Below, piece by piece: positions 1 to 5,417 of a stretch of 5,479 nucleotides of DNA. Where the stretch lies: positions 1-5,479 of the forward strand of contig CANKNK010000137.1 in assembly GCA_947483455.1 (NCBI GenBank). Direction: 5' to 3'. A model generated the notes under the pieces. That model had not been told where the DNA came from and searched no databases. It saw only the letters and a list, made by a program, of their open reading frames with translations. How positions within the stretch are numbered: position 1 is the first letter of the stretch; every line of letters begins with the position of its first letter. The position numbers and the translations under genes were made by a program. Source of the stretch: Comamonadaceae bacterium. GTDB lineage: Bacteria > Pseudomonadota > Gammaproteobacteria > Burkholderiales > Burkholderiaceae_C.

Positions 1-108
1 GATTTCGCCGGTGGTCGGCTCCACCGCAATACCGGGCACGACCAAGGCATTGTGCGAACGGTGCATGCCGCGCTTGGAGGGGGATTTTTTGTTTTGCTGA
101 ACTGCCAT
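1..108 (-). CDS. rpmF: 50S ribosomal protein L32 (partial, N-terminal 36 residues)
   Basis: This is the 5' end of the gene for large-subunit protein L32; the rest lies off the left edge. The 36 visible residues begin [20 protein letters not shown] and run on through [16 protein letters not shown], the classic L32 N-terminus: a basic [14 protein letters not shown] rRNA-contacting stretch followed by the P-T-T-G-E turn. L32 is normally about 57-60 residues, so roughly 22 are missing. The ATG at 106-108 is preceded by AGGAG with a 6-nt spacer, which fixes the start. It lies downstream of yceD on the same strand, as in the yceD-rpmF pair of many proteobacteria, and plsX-fabH and other fatty-acid genes usually follow (known gene order, not visible here). 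The 122-nt gap to yceD carries its own candidate promoter. Identification is very secure. Confidence 0.97.
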   Translation of the reverse strand, partial: MAVQQNKKSPSKRGMHRSHNALVVPGIAVEPTTGEI

Positions 109-114
109 GGTTGG

Positions 115-119
115 CTCCT
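115..119 (-). promoter_or_regulatory. Ribosome binding site of rpmF
   Basis: Read on the minus strand this is AGGAG, six bases before the rpmF ATG (106-108). It is the clearest Shine-Dalgarno site in front of any gene here and contrasts with yceD, whose start has none. Confidence 0.85.
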
Positions 120-164
120 GGTCAAAGTGGCTGCAGGCGAGGCAGCTGAGTCGGTTAATCGAAT

Positions 165-188
165 GGTGCAAAAAGCACTGTTTGCACC
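165..188 (-). other. Perfect 8-bp inverted repeat in the rpmF leader
   Basis: On the minus strand GGTGCAAA (188-181) is followed by an 8-nt loop and the exact complement TTTGCACC (172-165). It lies between the candidate rpmF promoter and the ribosome binding site, 57 nt from the start codon, so it would form in the leader mRNA. A second, mutually exclusive pairing exists inside it: GTGC (178-175), five Ts, GCAC (169-166). No T-tract follows the stem on either strand, so it is not a simple intrinsic terminator. It may be a regulatory leader element, an RNase site or chance; the sequence alone does not decide. Confidence 0.5.
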
Positions 189-198
189 CAAGCCTTCC

Positions 199-224
199 AT
201 TATAGCGTCTGGCAGCATTTGCAA
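199..224 (-). promoter_or_regulatory. Candidate sigma-70 promoter for rpmF
   Basis: On the minus strand a perfect TATAAT (-10) occupies 204-199. The best -35 match is TTGCAA at 224-219, four of six bases, with a short 14-bp spacer; CTTGCA one base further out gives 15 bp and three matches. Transcription would begin near 192 and give a leader of about 84 nt. It starts just after the yceD stop (231-233), so it would let L32 be made independently of yceD read-through. The -10 is excellent; the spacing and -35 are poor, so the call is moderate. Confidence 0.45.
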
Positions 225-230
225 GAGCGC

Positions 231-773
231 CTAGCCTTTGGGCGCCTTGAGCTGTGCCAGCTTGGCAAATGGGCTGGGGCGCTCTGCCGCAGTTTCAAAA
301 TCGGCGTCTGCTGCCGACAACTTCAGATCACCCGGACATTTTTCATGCTTGGGCGACACGGGTAAGGCCATCAGCAACTCATCTTCGACCAATTCGAGCA
401 GGTCAAACTGTGGGGAACTGACGAGCAAGTCCTCCTCCGAGTCCTCGTCCTGGGCCAGGGCCGCCTCCTCGGATTCCACAAAACGAAATTCACGTGCGAA
501 TTGCACCGCGATGCTCACCGGCTCCAGGCAGCGCTGGCACACCAAATCAATGTCCACACGCCCTTGCAGCGCCAGCCAGGGCGCCGGCTTACCCGCAGCG
601 TCGCTGCGCATGCTGCCCAGCGCCTGAAAATGCACCATGGCATCGGGTACCGCCCGCACCGCTTCGTCCGCCAGTCGGGGCAATTGGACCAAAGGTACCT
701 GGCCGTGGTGGTGTGCCGCTTCGAGCGCAAAGGCAGCAATCGATACCTTGCGGTAGGAGGATAAAGTGGCCAT
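231..773 (-). CDS. yceD: YceD / DUF177 family 23S rRNA accumulation protein
   Basis: A 180-residue cytoplasmic protein of the DUF177 (YceD) family. In E. coli and plant plastids members are needed for normal 23S rRNA accumulation, and the gene commonly sits directly before rpmF, as here. Visible family marks are LVCQRCLEP with the C79-x2-C82 pair, an acidic stretch at about 99-115 ([14 protein letters not shown]), then [23 protein letters not shown] around 124-146 with C146, and the C-terminal [10 protein letters not shown]. These match in order the CQRC, DLLAMVEDEIILALP and NPFAVLASLK blocks of E. coli YceD. The start is forced: an in-frame TGA lies at 794-792 and the only start codon after it is this ATG. 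There is no Shine-Dalgarno sequence before it. It diverges from yceF/maf with only 25 bp between the two starts. Family assignment is firm; the molecular mechanism is not established. Confidence 0.93.
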   Translation of the reverse strand: MATLSSYRKVSIAAFALEAAHHHGQVPLVQLPRLADEAVRAVPDAMVHFQALGSMRSDAAGKPAPWLALQGRVDIDLVCQRCLEPVSIAVQFAREFRFVESEEAALAQDEDSEEDLLVSSPQFDLLELVEDELLMALPVSPKHEKCPGDLKLSAADADFETAAERPSPFAKLAQLKAPKG

Positions 774-786
774 GCGTGCAGTGTAA
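766..786 (+). other. Possible six-codon leader ORF before maf
   Basis: A strong AGGAGG at 755-760 sits 5 nt before GTG 766-768 (11 nt before the in-frame ATG at 772-774). The frame reads six codons, GTG GCC ATG CGT GCA GTG, then TAA at 784-786. The stop is 12 nt before the maf ATG at 799, so terminating ribosomes could feed maf. The AGGAGG is also the complement of the two TCC serine codons (residues 5-6) of yceD, so it may be accidental. Confidence 0.2.
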
Positions 787-798
787 GAGAATCAGGCC

Positions 799-1401
799 AT
801 GCAAAGTTCAGCCACCCGCACCCTGGTTTTGGCGTCCACCTCGCGCTACCGCCGCGAGTTACTGGAGCGCCTGCACTTGCCGTTTGCAGTGCACGCACCT
901 GGCGTGGATGAAACGCCAAGGGCCGGCGAACCCCCTGCGGCACTGGCCAGCCGCCTGGCCCTGGCCAAGGCAAGGGCAGTAGCCGACGCAGTGCCCCATG
1001 CGGTGGTCATTGGTTGCGACCAAGTGGCCGACTTACATGGCCAGGCGCTGGGCAAGCCGGGCAATTACGACAATGCACTCCGCCAGCTGCGGGCTATGCG
1101 TGGCCAGACGGTGGTTTTCCAAACTGCCATGGCGGTGCTGTGCAGGGAAAGCGGGTTTTGCGAGGAGGTGCTGGTGCCGGTACGCGTGGCCTACCGGGCT
1201 GCCTCGGACGCAGAAATTGATTTTTACCTGCGCAGCGAGGAACCCTACGACTGCGCGGGCAGCGTCAAAAGCGAGGGCATGGGGATTGCCTTGATGCACA
1301 GCATCGCCAACGACGATCCCACGGCGCTCATCGGTTTGCCCTTGATACGGCTGAGCGCCATCCTCGGCCGTGCGGGCATACCGGTGTTAGGGCCCTTATG
1401 A
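799..1401 (+). CDS. yceF: Maf-family nucleotide pyrophosphatase, YceF type (7-methyl-GTP)
   Basis: A 200-residue cytoplasmic Maf/HAM1-fold enzyme. Maf proteins hydrolyse non-canonical or modified nucleoside triphosphates to monophosphate and pyrophosphate; the YceF branch prefers 7-methyl-GTP. Visible blocks are LVLASTSRYRRELL (9-22), the VDE of GVDETP (37-39), the RLALAKA helix (52-58), GCDQVADL with the catalytic-type Asp at 74, GKPG (85-88), CAGSVKSEGMGI (152-163) and DPTALIGLPLIRL (173-185). The CAGS-K-SEG-GI and LIGLPLI blocks are those of E. coli YceF rather than the dTTP/UTP-acting YhdE branch. E. coli has Ser before the catalytic Asp (GSDQV); this protein has Cys. The ATG is forced by the in-frame TAA at 784-786. 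Only a weak AAGAGA (785-790) precedes it. It overlaps the next gene by ATGA, so the two are probably translated together. In E. coli too, yceF lies beside yceD-rpmF and rluC. Confidence 0.93.
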   Translation: MQSSATRTLVLASTSRYRRELLERLHLPFAVHAPGVDETPRAGEPPAALASRLALAKARAVADAVPHAVVIGCDQVADLHGQALGKPGNYDNALRQLRAMRGQTVVFQTAMAVLCRESGFCEEVLVPVRVAYRAASDAEIDFYLRSEEPYDCAGSVKSEGMGIALMHSIANDDPTALIGLPLIRLSAILGRAGIPVLGPL

Positions 1402-2180
1402 CACCGGCTGACAGCCAGCACGCGCCAAAGCGCATGGGCAAGCTGTTTCTGGTCCCCACGCCTTTGGATTTTGGCTGCGATAGCCAGGGGCCCTTGGACG
1501 AGGTGCTGCCCCAAGCGACCATCGTGCGCGCCGCAGCGCTGCAGCATTGGGTTTGCGAGAACGCCAAATCCGCGCGCGCTTTTCTCAAACGCGTGGGCGA
1601 AGTCTGCCCGCTTCGCATCACGATCCAAGAGCAGCAATTGCAGGAACTGCCACGCGAGGTGCATAAAAAAGGCGATACCGGCTTTGACGCGCGCAGCTTG
1701 CTCGCGCCAGCCTTGCAAGGGCTGGATATGGGTTTGCTCAGCGAGGCCGGTATGCCGGCAATTGCTGACCCTGGCGCCTCGGTGGTGCGCGCTGCCCATG
1801 CGCTGGGTATCGACGTGCAGCCCCTGGTGGGCCCGGTATCCCTGATGCTGGCACTGGCAGCGAGCGGACTGAACGGGCAGAACTTCGCTTTTGTAGGCTA
1901 TGTGCCCAGCGAACCTGTATTGCGCGCCCAACGTATCAAAGCGCTGGAAACGCTGGCCCTCAAGACGGGGCAAACCCAACTATTTATTGAAACGCCCTAC
2001 CGCAATGACGCCCTACTTCGCACGCTGCTAGAGGTGCTACAGGCGGGCACGCACCTGGCGGTTTCCATGGGTTTGACCTTAGAAACATGCCGCCACTACA
2101 GCGGCACGCCTCAGGACTGGAAGCGCGGTAAGTGGGTTTTGAACAAGCAAACCCCCGCGGTGTTCGCCATCGGCCCGTAA
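1398..2180 (+). CDS. RsmI-like SAM-dependent methyltransferase, substrate unknown
   Basis: A 260-residue protein of the tetrapyrrole-methylase (TP_methylase) fold, the class that includes RsmI, the 2'-O-methylase of 16S rRNA C1402. It has GKLFLVPTPLDFG at 14-26, where RsmI has a Y-x-V-A-T-P-I-G-N-L signature; LLSEAGMPAIADPG at 113-126, the SAM-site block that reads SDAGTPLISDPG in RsmI; PLVGPVSLMLALAASGLNGQ at 142-161; and FAFVGYVP at 163-170, followed by LFIETPYRND near 195-204. The N-terminal active-site region and the C-terminus differ from true RsmI, so this belongs to a separate uncharacterised branch and I give no symbol. The first ATG overlaps the maf stop (ATGA), which supports it; Met13 at 1434 is the alternative and begins exactly at the conserved block. 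It ends 3 nt from the convergent peptidase gene with no evident terminator. Fold assignment is secure, target unknown. Confidence 0.85.
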   Translation: MTPADSQHAPKRMGKLFLVPTPLDFGCDSQGPLDEVLPQATIVRAAALQHWVCENAKSARAFLKRVGEVCPLRITIQEQQLQELPREVHKKGDTGFDARSLLAPALQGLDMGLLSEAGMPAIADPGASVVRAAHALGIDVQPLVGPVSLMLALAASGLNGQNFAFVGYVPSEPVLRAQRIKALETLALKTGQTQLFIETPYRNDALLRTLLEVLQAGTHLAVSMGLTLETCRHYSGTPQDWKRGKWVLNKQTPAVFAIGP

Positions 2181-2195
2181 GGCCTAACGCAGGCC
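2181..2195. other. Short hairpin at the convergent gene ends
   Basis: GGCCT (2181-2185), AACGC loop, AGGCC (2191-2195) spans the 3-nt space between the methyltransferase stop (2178-2180) and the peptidase stop (2186-2184). The stem is 5 bp, GC-rich, with no T-tract on either side, so it is a weak terminator candidate at best. CGGCC at 2171-2175 could pair with 2192-2196 instead. Confidence 0.2.
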
Positions 2196-3206
2196 GGGCG
2201 CGTAGCGCAGCGCGCTGGCCAAGGATTCACCCATGGACGCACCAAAGCGCTTAACCAAGCGTTCTGCCACGTTTTCGCGGCGGGTGTAGTCGATGATTTC
2301 AGGGGCTTTGACGATTTCACGGGCCACGTAATCGAGGTTACCCAATTGGTCTGCCAAGCCCATCTTGACGGCCTGATCGCCGGTCCAAAACAAACCGCTA
2401 AAGGTATCAGCCGTCTCTTTCAATCGGTCCCCACGCCCGTCTTTCACCGCGCCTATGAACTGTTGGTGTATTTGGTTCAGCATGGACTGCGCGAATTCTT
2501 TTTGCTTTTCTGTTTGCGGGCTAAAGGGGTCCAGAAAGCCTTTGTTCTGCCCTGCGGTCATCAGGCGACGCTCCACGCCCAGCTTGTCCATCAAACCGGT
2601 AAAGCCAAAACCATCCATCAGCACGCCGATGCTGCCTACGATGCTGGCCTTGTCGACAAAAATTTGGTCGGCGGCCACCGCAATGTAATAGGCTGCTGAA
2701 GCACAGGTCTCTTCCACCACCACGTACACCGGCTTTTTGTGCAAGGCTTTTAAGCGGCGGATCTCGTCGTTCATGATGCCCGCCTGCACCGGGCTGCCGC
2801 CCGGCGAATTAATCAGCAGCACTACGGCTTGCGAACCCTCGTCTTCAAACGCGCTGCGCATGGAACTGATCACCGCCTCGGCGCTGGCTTCCGCGCCAGA
2901 GGCAATCTCGCCCTTGATCTCTACCACCGCCGTGTGCGGACGGCTGACATCCGAGTTGTGCATGCTGCCGGTGCGGTCCATACCGAGCCAGATCAGCGCG
3001 GCAAAAAACAAAAGCCAGGCCAGGCGCAAGCCGTATTTCCAGCGCCGCGCTGCACGCTGCTCGGACAGACTGTCTTGCATCCATTTTTCGATCACGCTGC
3101 GCTCCCAGGCCGGCCCGCCGACCGAGCCGGACGGACTCGTAGCCGCCGGCGCTGCGGCATCGGCGGGTGTGGGCGATGCGGGATCGGTGAAAACGGGCTC
3201 TGTCAT
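2184..3206 (-). CDS. sppA: S49 family membrane-anchored serine peptidase (SppA-like)
   Basis: A 340-residue peptidase of family S49, the short SppA type that degrades cleaved signal peptides or membrane-protein fragments. The N-terminus (about 1-57) is Ala/Pro-rich then basic and presumably cytoplasmic. One membrane segment at about 58-76 (LRLAWLLFFAALIWLGM) anchors the catalytic domain outside. Known blocks are INSPGGSPVQAG (132-143), TCASAAYYIAVAAD with the expected nucleophile Ser170, KASIVGSIGVLMDGFGF (186-202) and TAGQNKGFLDPFSP with the expected general base Lys222. The residues after Ser170 are Ala-Ala, where most homologues have Gly-Gly. A longer reading frame could begin at 3308, but those 34 extra residues overlap the Rieske gene out of frame. 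The ATG at 3206-3204 lies one base after the Rieske stop, with no Shine-Dalgarno site, pointing to coupled translation. It is last in the rluC operon. Confidence 0.92.
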   Translation of the reverse strand: MTEPVFTDPASPTPADAAAPAATSPSGSVGGPAWERSVIEKWMQDSLSEQRAARRWKYGLRLAWLLFFAALIWLGMDRTGSMHNSDVSRPHTAVVEIKGEIASGAEASAEAVISSMRSAFEDEGSQAVVLLINSPGGSPVQAGIMNDEIRRLKALHKKPVYVVVEETCASAAYYIAVAADQIFVDKASIVGSIGVLMDGFGFTGLMDKLGVERRLMTAGQNKGFLDPFSPQTEKQKEFAQSMLNQIHQQFIGAVKDGRGDRLKETADTFSGLFWTGDQAVKMGLADQLGNLDYVAREIVKAPEIIDYTRRENVAERLVKRFGASMGESLASALRYAPGLR

Positions 3207-3207
3207 A

Positions 3208-3582
3208 TTAGAAAGTCTGTGGTTGTAATTGCGGGGCAGTATGCCAGCCCACCAAGCCGTCCCGCTCGGAAAGGGTAATTTTGACCAGTGCGCCGCGACA
3301 GGGCCCATTCATACAGCGACCGGTACTTGGCGCATACAGCGCTCCGTGGGTGGCGCAGATGAGCCACTGGCCAGTGGTATCAAAAAAACGGTTGGCCTGG
3401 AAATCCATTTCCATAGCGACATGGCTGCAGCGGTTCAGGTAGGCGTGTACTTCGCCCTGAAAGCGGATGGCAAATGCCCAGCAACTTTGGCCCTGGTACA
3501 GCACGTCAAAGGGCACCGCCAGACCGCCGTCTTGCAGGTCCGCAGAATGGCATAAAGGGATCAGCGTACCGTCAGCAGTCAT
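3208..3582 (-). CDS. Small Rieske [2Fe-2S] protein
   Basis: A 124-residue soluble protein that is almost entirely one Rieske domain, with no signal peptide or membrane segment. Cluster ligands are C52-x-H54 (RCSHVAMEMDF) and C76-x2-H79 (CATHGALYAPSTG), the Rieske spacing of about 21 residues between boxes. Box one reads CSHVAMEMD instead of the common CPHRG. Two more cysteines occur in GRCMNGPCRG (C90, C95). Such proteins resemble the ferredoxins of ring-hydroxylating dioxygenases, but no oxygenase or reductase gene is near, so its partner is unknown. The start is taken as ATG 3582-3580; a TTG two codons upstream (3588) is the alternative, and TGA at 3606-3604 bars anything longer. No Shine-Dalgarno sequence is visible. 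It follows the HAD gene by 54 nt and precedes the peptidase by one base. Domain secure, role unknown. Confidence 0.88.
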   Translation of the reverse strand: MTADGTLIPLCHSADLQDGGLAVPFDVLYQGQSCWAFAIRFQGEVHAYLNRCSHVAMEMDFQANRFFDTTGQWLICATHGALYAPSTGRCMNGPCRGALVKITLSERDGLVGWHTAPQLQPQTF

Positions 3583-3636
3583 GGGCAAATAGGTGTACCA
3601 GGCTCAAATTGCGCAATGCCAACGGGCAAGATGGCT
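3583..3636 (-). other. 54-nt gap between HAD and Rieske genes
   Basis: This is the only gap of any size inside the four-gene minus-strand operon. It holds a perfect 10-bp palindrome, ATTGCGCAAT, at 3608-3617. Beside it is a weak promoter-like pair on the minus strand: TTGGCA (3622-3617, five of six bases of a -35) and TACACC (3597-3592, a poor -10) 19 bp apart. No ribosome binding site precedes the Rieske start. Confidence 0.25.
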
Positions 3637-4305
3637 TTAGGCGTTGTCCAGCATCCAGCGGTGCAGGGCCGGGGCCGAATCGGCAATATACAAAGGCTGG
3701 AGCGCGGCCAAGGCGCTGGCGTCATGCGCGCCGTAGTTCACACCAACACTGGCGCAACCGGCATTGGCCGCCAGTTGCAAGTCGTGCGTGGTATCGCCCA
3801 CCATCAAGGTGCGCTCAGGCGGCACGCCCATTTCGGCCATGAGCTCATGCAGCATGCGCGGATGCGGCTTGCCCGCGGTCTCATCGGCGGTGCGGCTGGC
3901 ATGGAACAGGTCTTTGAGTTCCACATGCGCCAGGGCTTGGTCCAGCCCCCAACGGCTTTTCCCGGTGGCCACGGCCAGGAAGTACTGGCGCGCTTTCAAT
4001 TCGGCCAGCATCTCCAGTACGCCAGGGAACAAAGTAATTTGGTCTTGCTCGCGTCCGTAATGGTGTTTATAGCGTTCGCCCAAAAGCGGGTATTTTTCCT
4101 TGGGGACATCGGGCGCCGCATGCGCCAAAGCCTGGCCCAGGCCCAAACCGATGACATAAGCCGCGTCCTGGTCACTGGGTACGCGGCCACCCACATCGCG
4201 CACCGCGCCCTGGATGGAGCGCACGATGATGGCTGTGGAGTCAAACAAGGTGCCATCCCAATCAAAAGCGATCAGGTCAAAACGGCGCTTGGCAGGGGAA
4301 TTCAT
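3637..4305 (-). CDS. HAD-IA family phosphatase (phosphoglycolate phosphatase-like)
   Basis: A 222-residue cytoplasmic HAD hydrolase with an alpha-helical cap. Motif I is FDWDGTLFDS with the nucleophile Asp15 and acid/base Asp17. Motif II is VATGKSRWGL with Thr114. Lys146 lies in ETAGKPHP, the usual motif III lysine block. Motif IV is MVGDTTHDLQLAANAG with Asp171 and Asp175 to bind magnesium. Length and motifs fit Gph, which dephosphorylates 2-phosphoglycolate, but HAD-IA specificity cannot be read from motifs. In many betaproteobacteria the gph gene proper lies near trpE while a paralogue accompanies rluC, so I leave the symbol blank. Its ATG overlaps the rluC TGA (ATGA at 4305-4302), with no Shine-Dalgarno site, so translation is probably coupled to rluC. 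The 54 nt after it is the only real gap in the operon. Confidence 0.9.
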   Translation of the reverse strand: MNSPAKRRFDLIAFDWDGTLFDSTAIIVRSIQGAVRDVGGRVPSDQDAAYVIGLGLGQALAHAAPDVPKEKYPLLGERYKHHYGREQDQITLFPGVLEMLAELKARQYFLAVATGKSRWGLDQALAHVELKDLFHASRTADETAGKPHPRMLHELMAEMGVPPERTLMVGDTTHDLQLAANAGCASVGVNYGAHDASALAALQPLYIADSAPALHRWMLDNA

Positions 4306-5417
4306 AAGGTATCGGGCTGCACCGCAGCAGTGGCAAAGGCGTCAATGGTAGCAAGCGCACCGGGCACGCGGTCTTGCAAAAAAGGCACGAGTTCAGCGGC
4401 CAAAGGGGCTTGCATGCCAAGCGCCTGGCCAGTTGCCGGATGGGCGATGTGCAGGCGCCAGGCATGTAAAAACATGCGCTTTAAGGGTATCTCAGCGCGC
4501 GCCCAGGCTTTGTTGCCGTCAAAATTTCCGTATTTATCGTCGCCCGCAATAGGCATACCTTCGGAGGCCAGGTGCACCCGGATCTGGTGGGTGCGTCCGG
4601 TCTTGATGGTCACCGCCAATAAGCTCATAGGCTGGGCTGCGCCCGGTGCGCTGCGCGCCAGCACCTTCACCAAAGTGACCGAGGGCATGCCGTCCGGATC
4701 ATCGCGCGCAACCACTTTGACGCGCCGCTCACCCTCGCCCGTAGCACCTGCACTGTCCAACAGGTATTTATGCAGCGGCTTGTCCAACACTTTTTTATGG
4801 GCCGGCCATTCCCCCAAGACCAAAGCCAGATAGGTCTTGCCGGTTTGGCGCTGGCGAAACTGTTCTTGCAAGTTTTTGAGGGCACTGCGCTTTTTGGCGA
4901 CTAGCAAAATGCCGCTGGTTTCCCGGTCCAGGCGGTGCACCAATTCCAAAAAACGCGCTTGTGGCCTGCCCATACGCAGCTGCTCGATGACGCCAAAGCT
5001 CACGCCCGAGCCGCCATGCACCGCCACACCTGCAGGTTTGTCCAGCGCCAAAAAGGACTCATCCTCGTGCAGGACGGAAAAACTGCGGCTGGGTGCGCCT
5101 TGGGCCGAAAGCGCGGCCATCGTGGCAGCCTTGTCCTGCGCCCGCTCGGACAGGCGCACCGGGGGTAGTCGCACCACATCGCCGGCCTGGATGCGCGTAT
5201 CGGCTCCCGCCCGGCCCTTGTTCACCCGCACCTCGCCGCTGCGGATGATGCGGTAAACATGGGTCTTGGGCACGCCTTTGAGCTGGCGCATCAGGTAATT
5301 GTCCAGGCGCTGGTCGGCCTCGTCATCGCTCACGGTCAGCCACTGCGCGGTAGGCGTGACAGGGATCGCCAGGGGCCCGTCGGGCGCTTCGGGTTTGACC
5401 CCTATAATGTGTTTCAC
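4302..5417 (-). CDS. rluC: 23S rRNA pseudouridine synthase RluC
   Basis: A 371-residue cytoplasmic pseudouridine synthase of the RluA family. E. coli RluC converts U955, U2504 and U2580 of 23S rRNA to pseudouridine. An S4-type RNA-binding domain lies at about 35-90 (QRLDNYLMRQLKGVPKTHVY, then RSGEVRVNKGR). The catalytic domain has LDKPAGVAVHGG (125-136), the signature HRLDRETSG (161-169) with catalytic Asp164, GKTYLALVLG (193-202), KTGRTHQIRVHLAS (272-285) and GDDKYG (292-297). The start is GTG at 5417-5415: no other start codon occurs between it and the in-frame TAA at 5456-5454, and the MKHIIGVKP beginning is as I expect for this group. There is no clear Shine-Dalgarno site. It is first in the operon with the HAD phosphatase, Rieske protein and S49 peptidase. 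The neighbour to the right is expected to be rne, divergent, as in many proteobacteria. Confidence 0.95.
   Translation of the reverse strand: MKHIIGVKPEAPDGPLAIPVTPTAQWLTVSDDEADQRLDNYLMRQLKGVPKTHVYRIIRSGEVRVNKGRAGADTRIQAGDVVRLPPVRLSERAQDKAATMAALSAQGAPSRSFSVLHEDESFLALDKPAGVAVHGGSGVSFGVIEQLRMGRPQARFLELVHRLDRETSGILLVAKKRSALKNLQEQFRQRQTGKTYLALVLGEWPAHKKVLDKPLHKYLLDSAGATGEGERRVKVVARDDPDGMPSVTLVKVLARSAPGAAQPMSLLAVTIKTGRTHQIRVHLASEGMPIAGDDKYGNFDGNKAWARAEIPLKRMFLHAWRLHIAHPATGQALGMQAPLAAELVPFLQDRVPGALATIDAFATAAVQPDTL
5403..5408 (+). promoter_or_regulatory. Candidate rightward -10 element (for rne?)
   Basis: A perfect TATAAT points right from inside codons 4-5 of rluC. At 16-18 bp upstream there is no recognisable -35 (around 5379-5386 the sequence is GTCGGGCG), and no extended-10 TG. 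A TTGACC at 5395-5400 is far too close to serve it. Transcription would start near 5415, at the rluC start codon, and run into the leader at the right edge. The likely gene, rne, is inferred from typical gene order only. Confidence 0.35.

Noticed and set aside
737..765. Plus-strand promoter for maf with GATAAA (760-765) as -10
   Set aside because: Four of six -10 bases only, and CAATCG at the -35 position gives no support.
1389..1396. AGGGCCCT palindrome just before the methyltransferase ATG
   Set aside because: Eight-base palindrome within the maf 3' codons in GC-rich DNA; no second site and no regulatory context.
1744..1757. GCCGG/CCGGC hairpin inside the methyltransferase gene
   Set aside because: It falls in the codons of the conserved EAGMPA block and is explained by the protein sequence.
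1245..1979. 244-codon open frame on the minus strand opposite maf and the methyltransferase
   Set aside because: Antisense shadow of two recognisable genes; no family resemblance and no ribosome binding site of note.
3207..3308. 34-residue N-terminal extension of the S49 peptidase
   Set aside because: It overlaps the Rieske coding sequence in another frame; the ATG one base after the Rieske stop gives a normal S49 N-terminus.
3583..3588. TTG start two codons upstream for the Rieske gene
   Set aside because: An ATG follows at once (3582-3580) and no ribosome binding site favours the TTG; kept only as an alternative.
3616..4833. Long 405-codon open frame on the plus strand, antisense to the HAD phosphatase and the rluC 3' half
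   Set aside because: It lies wholly opposite two genes with clear catalytic motifs, shows no recognisable domain, and is Arg/Ala/Ser-rich as expected of a shadow frame in GC-rich DNA.
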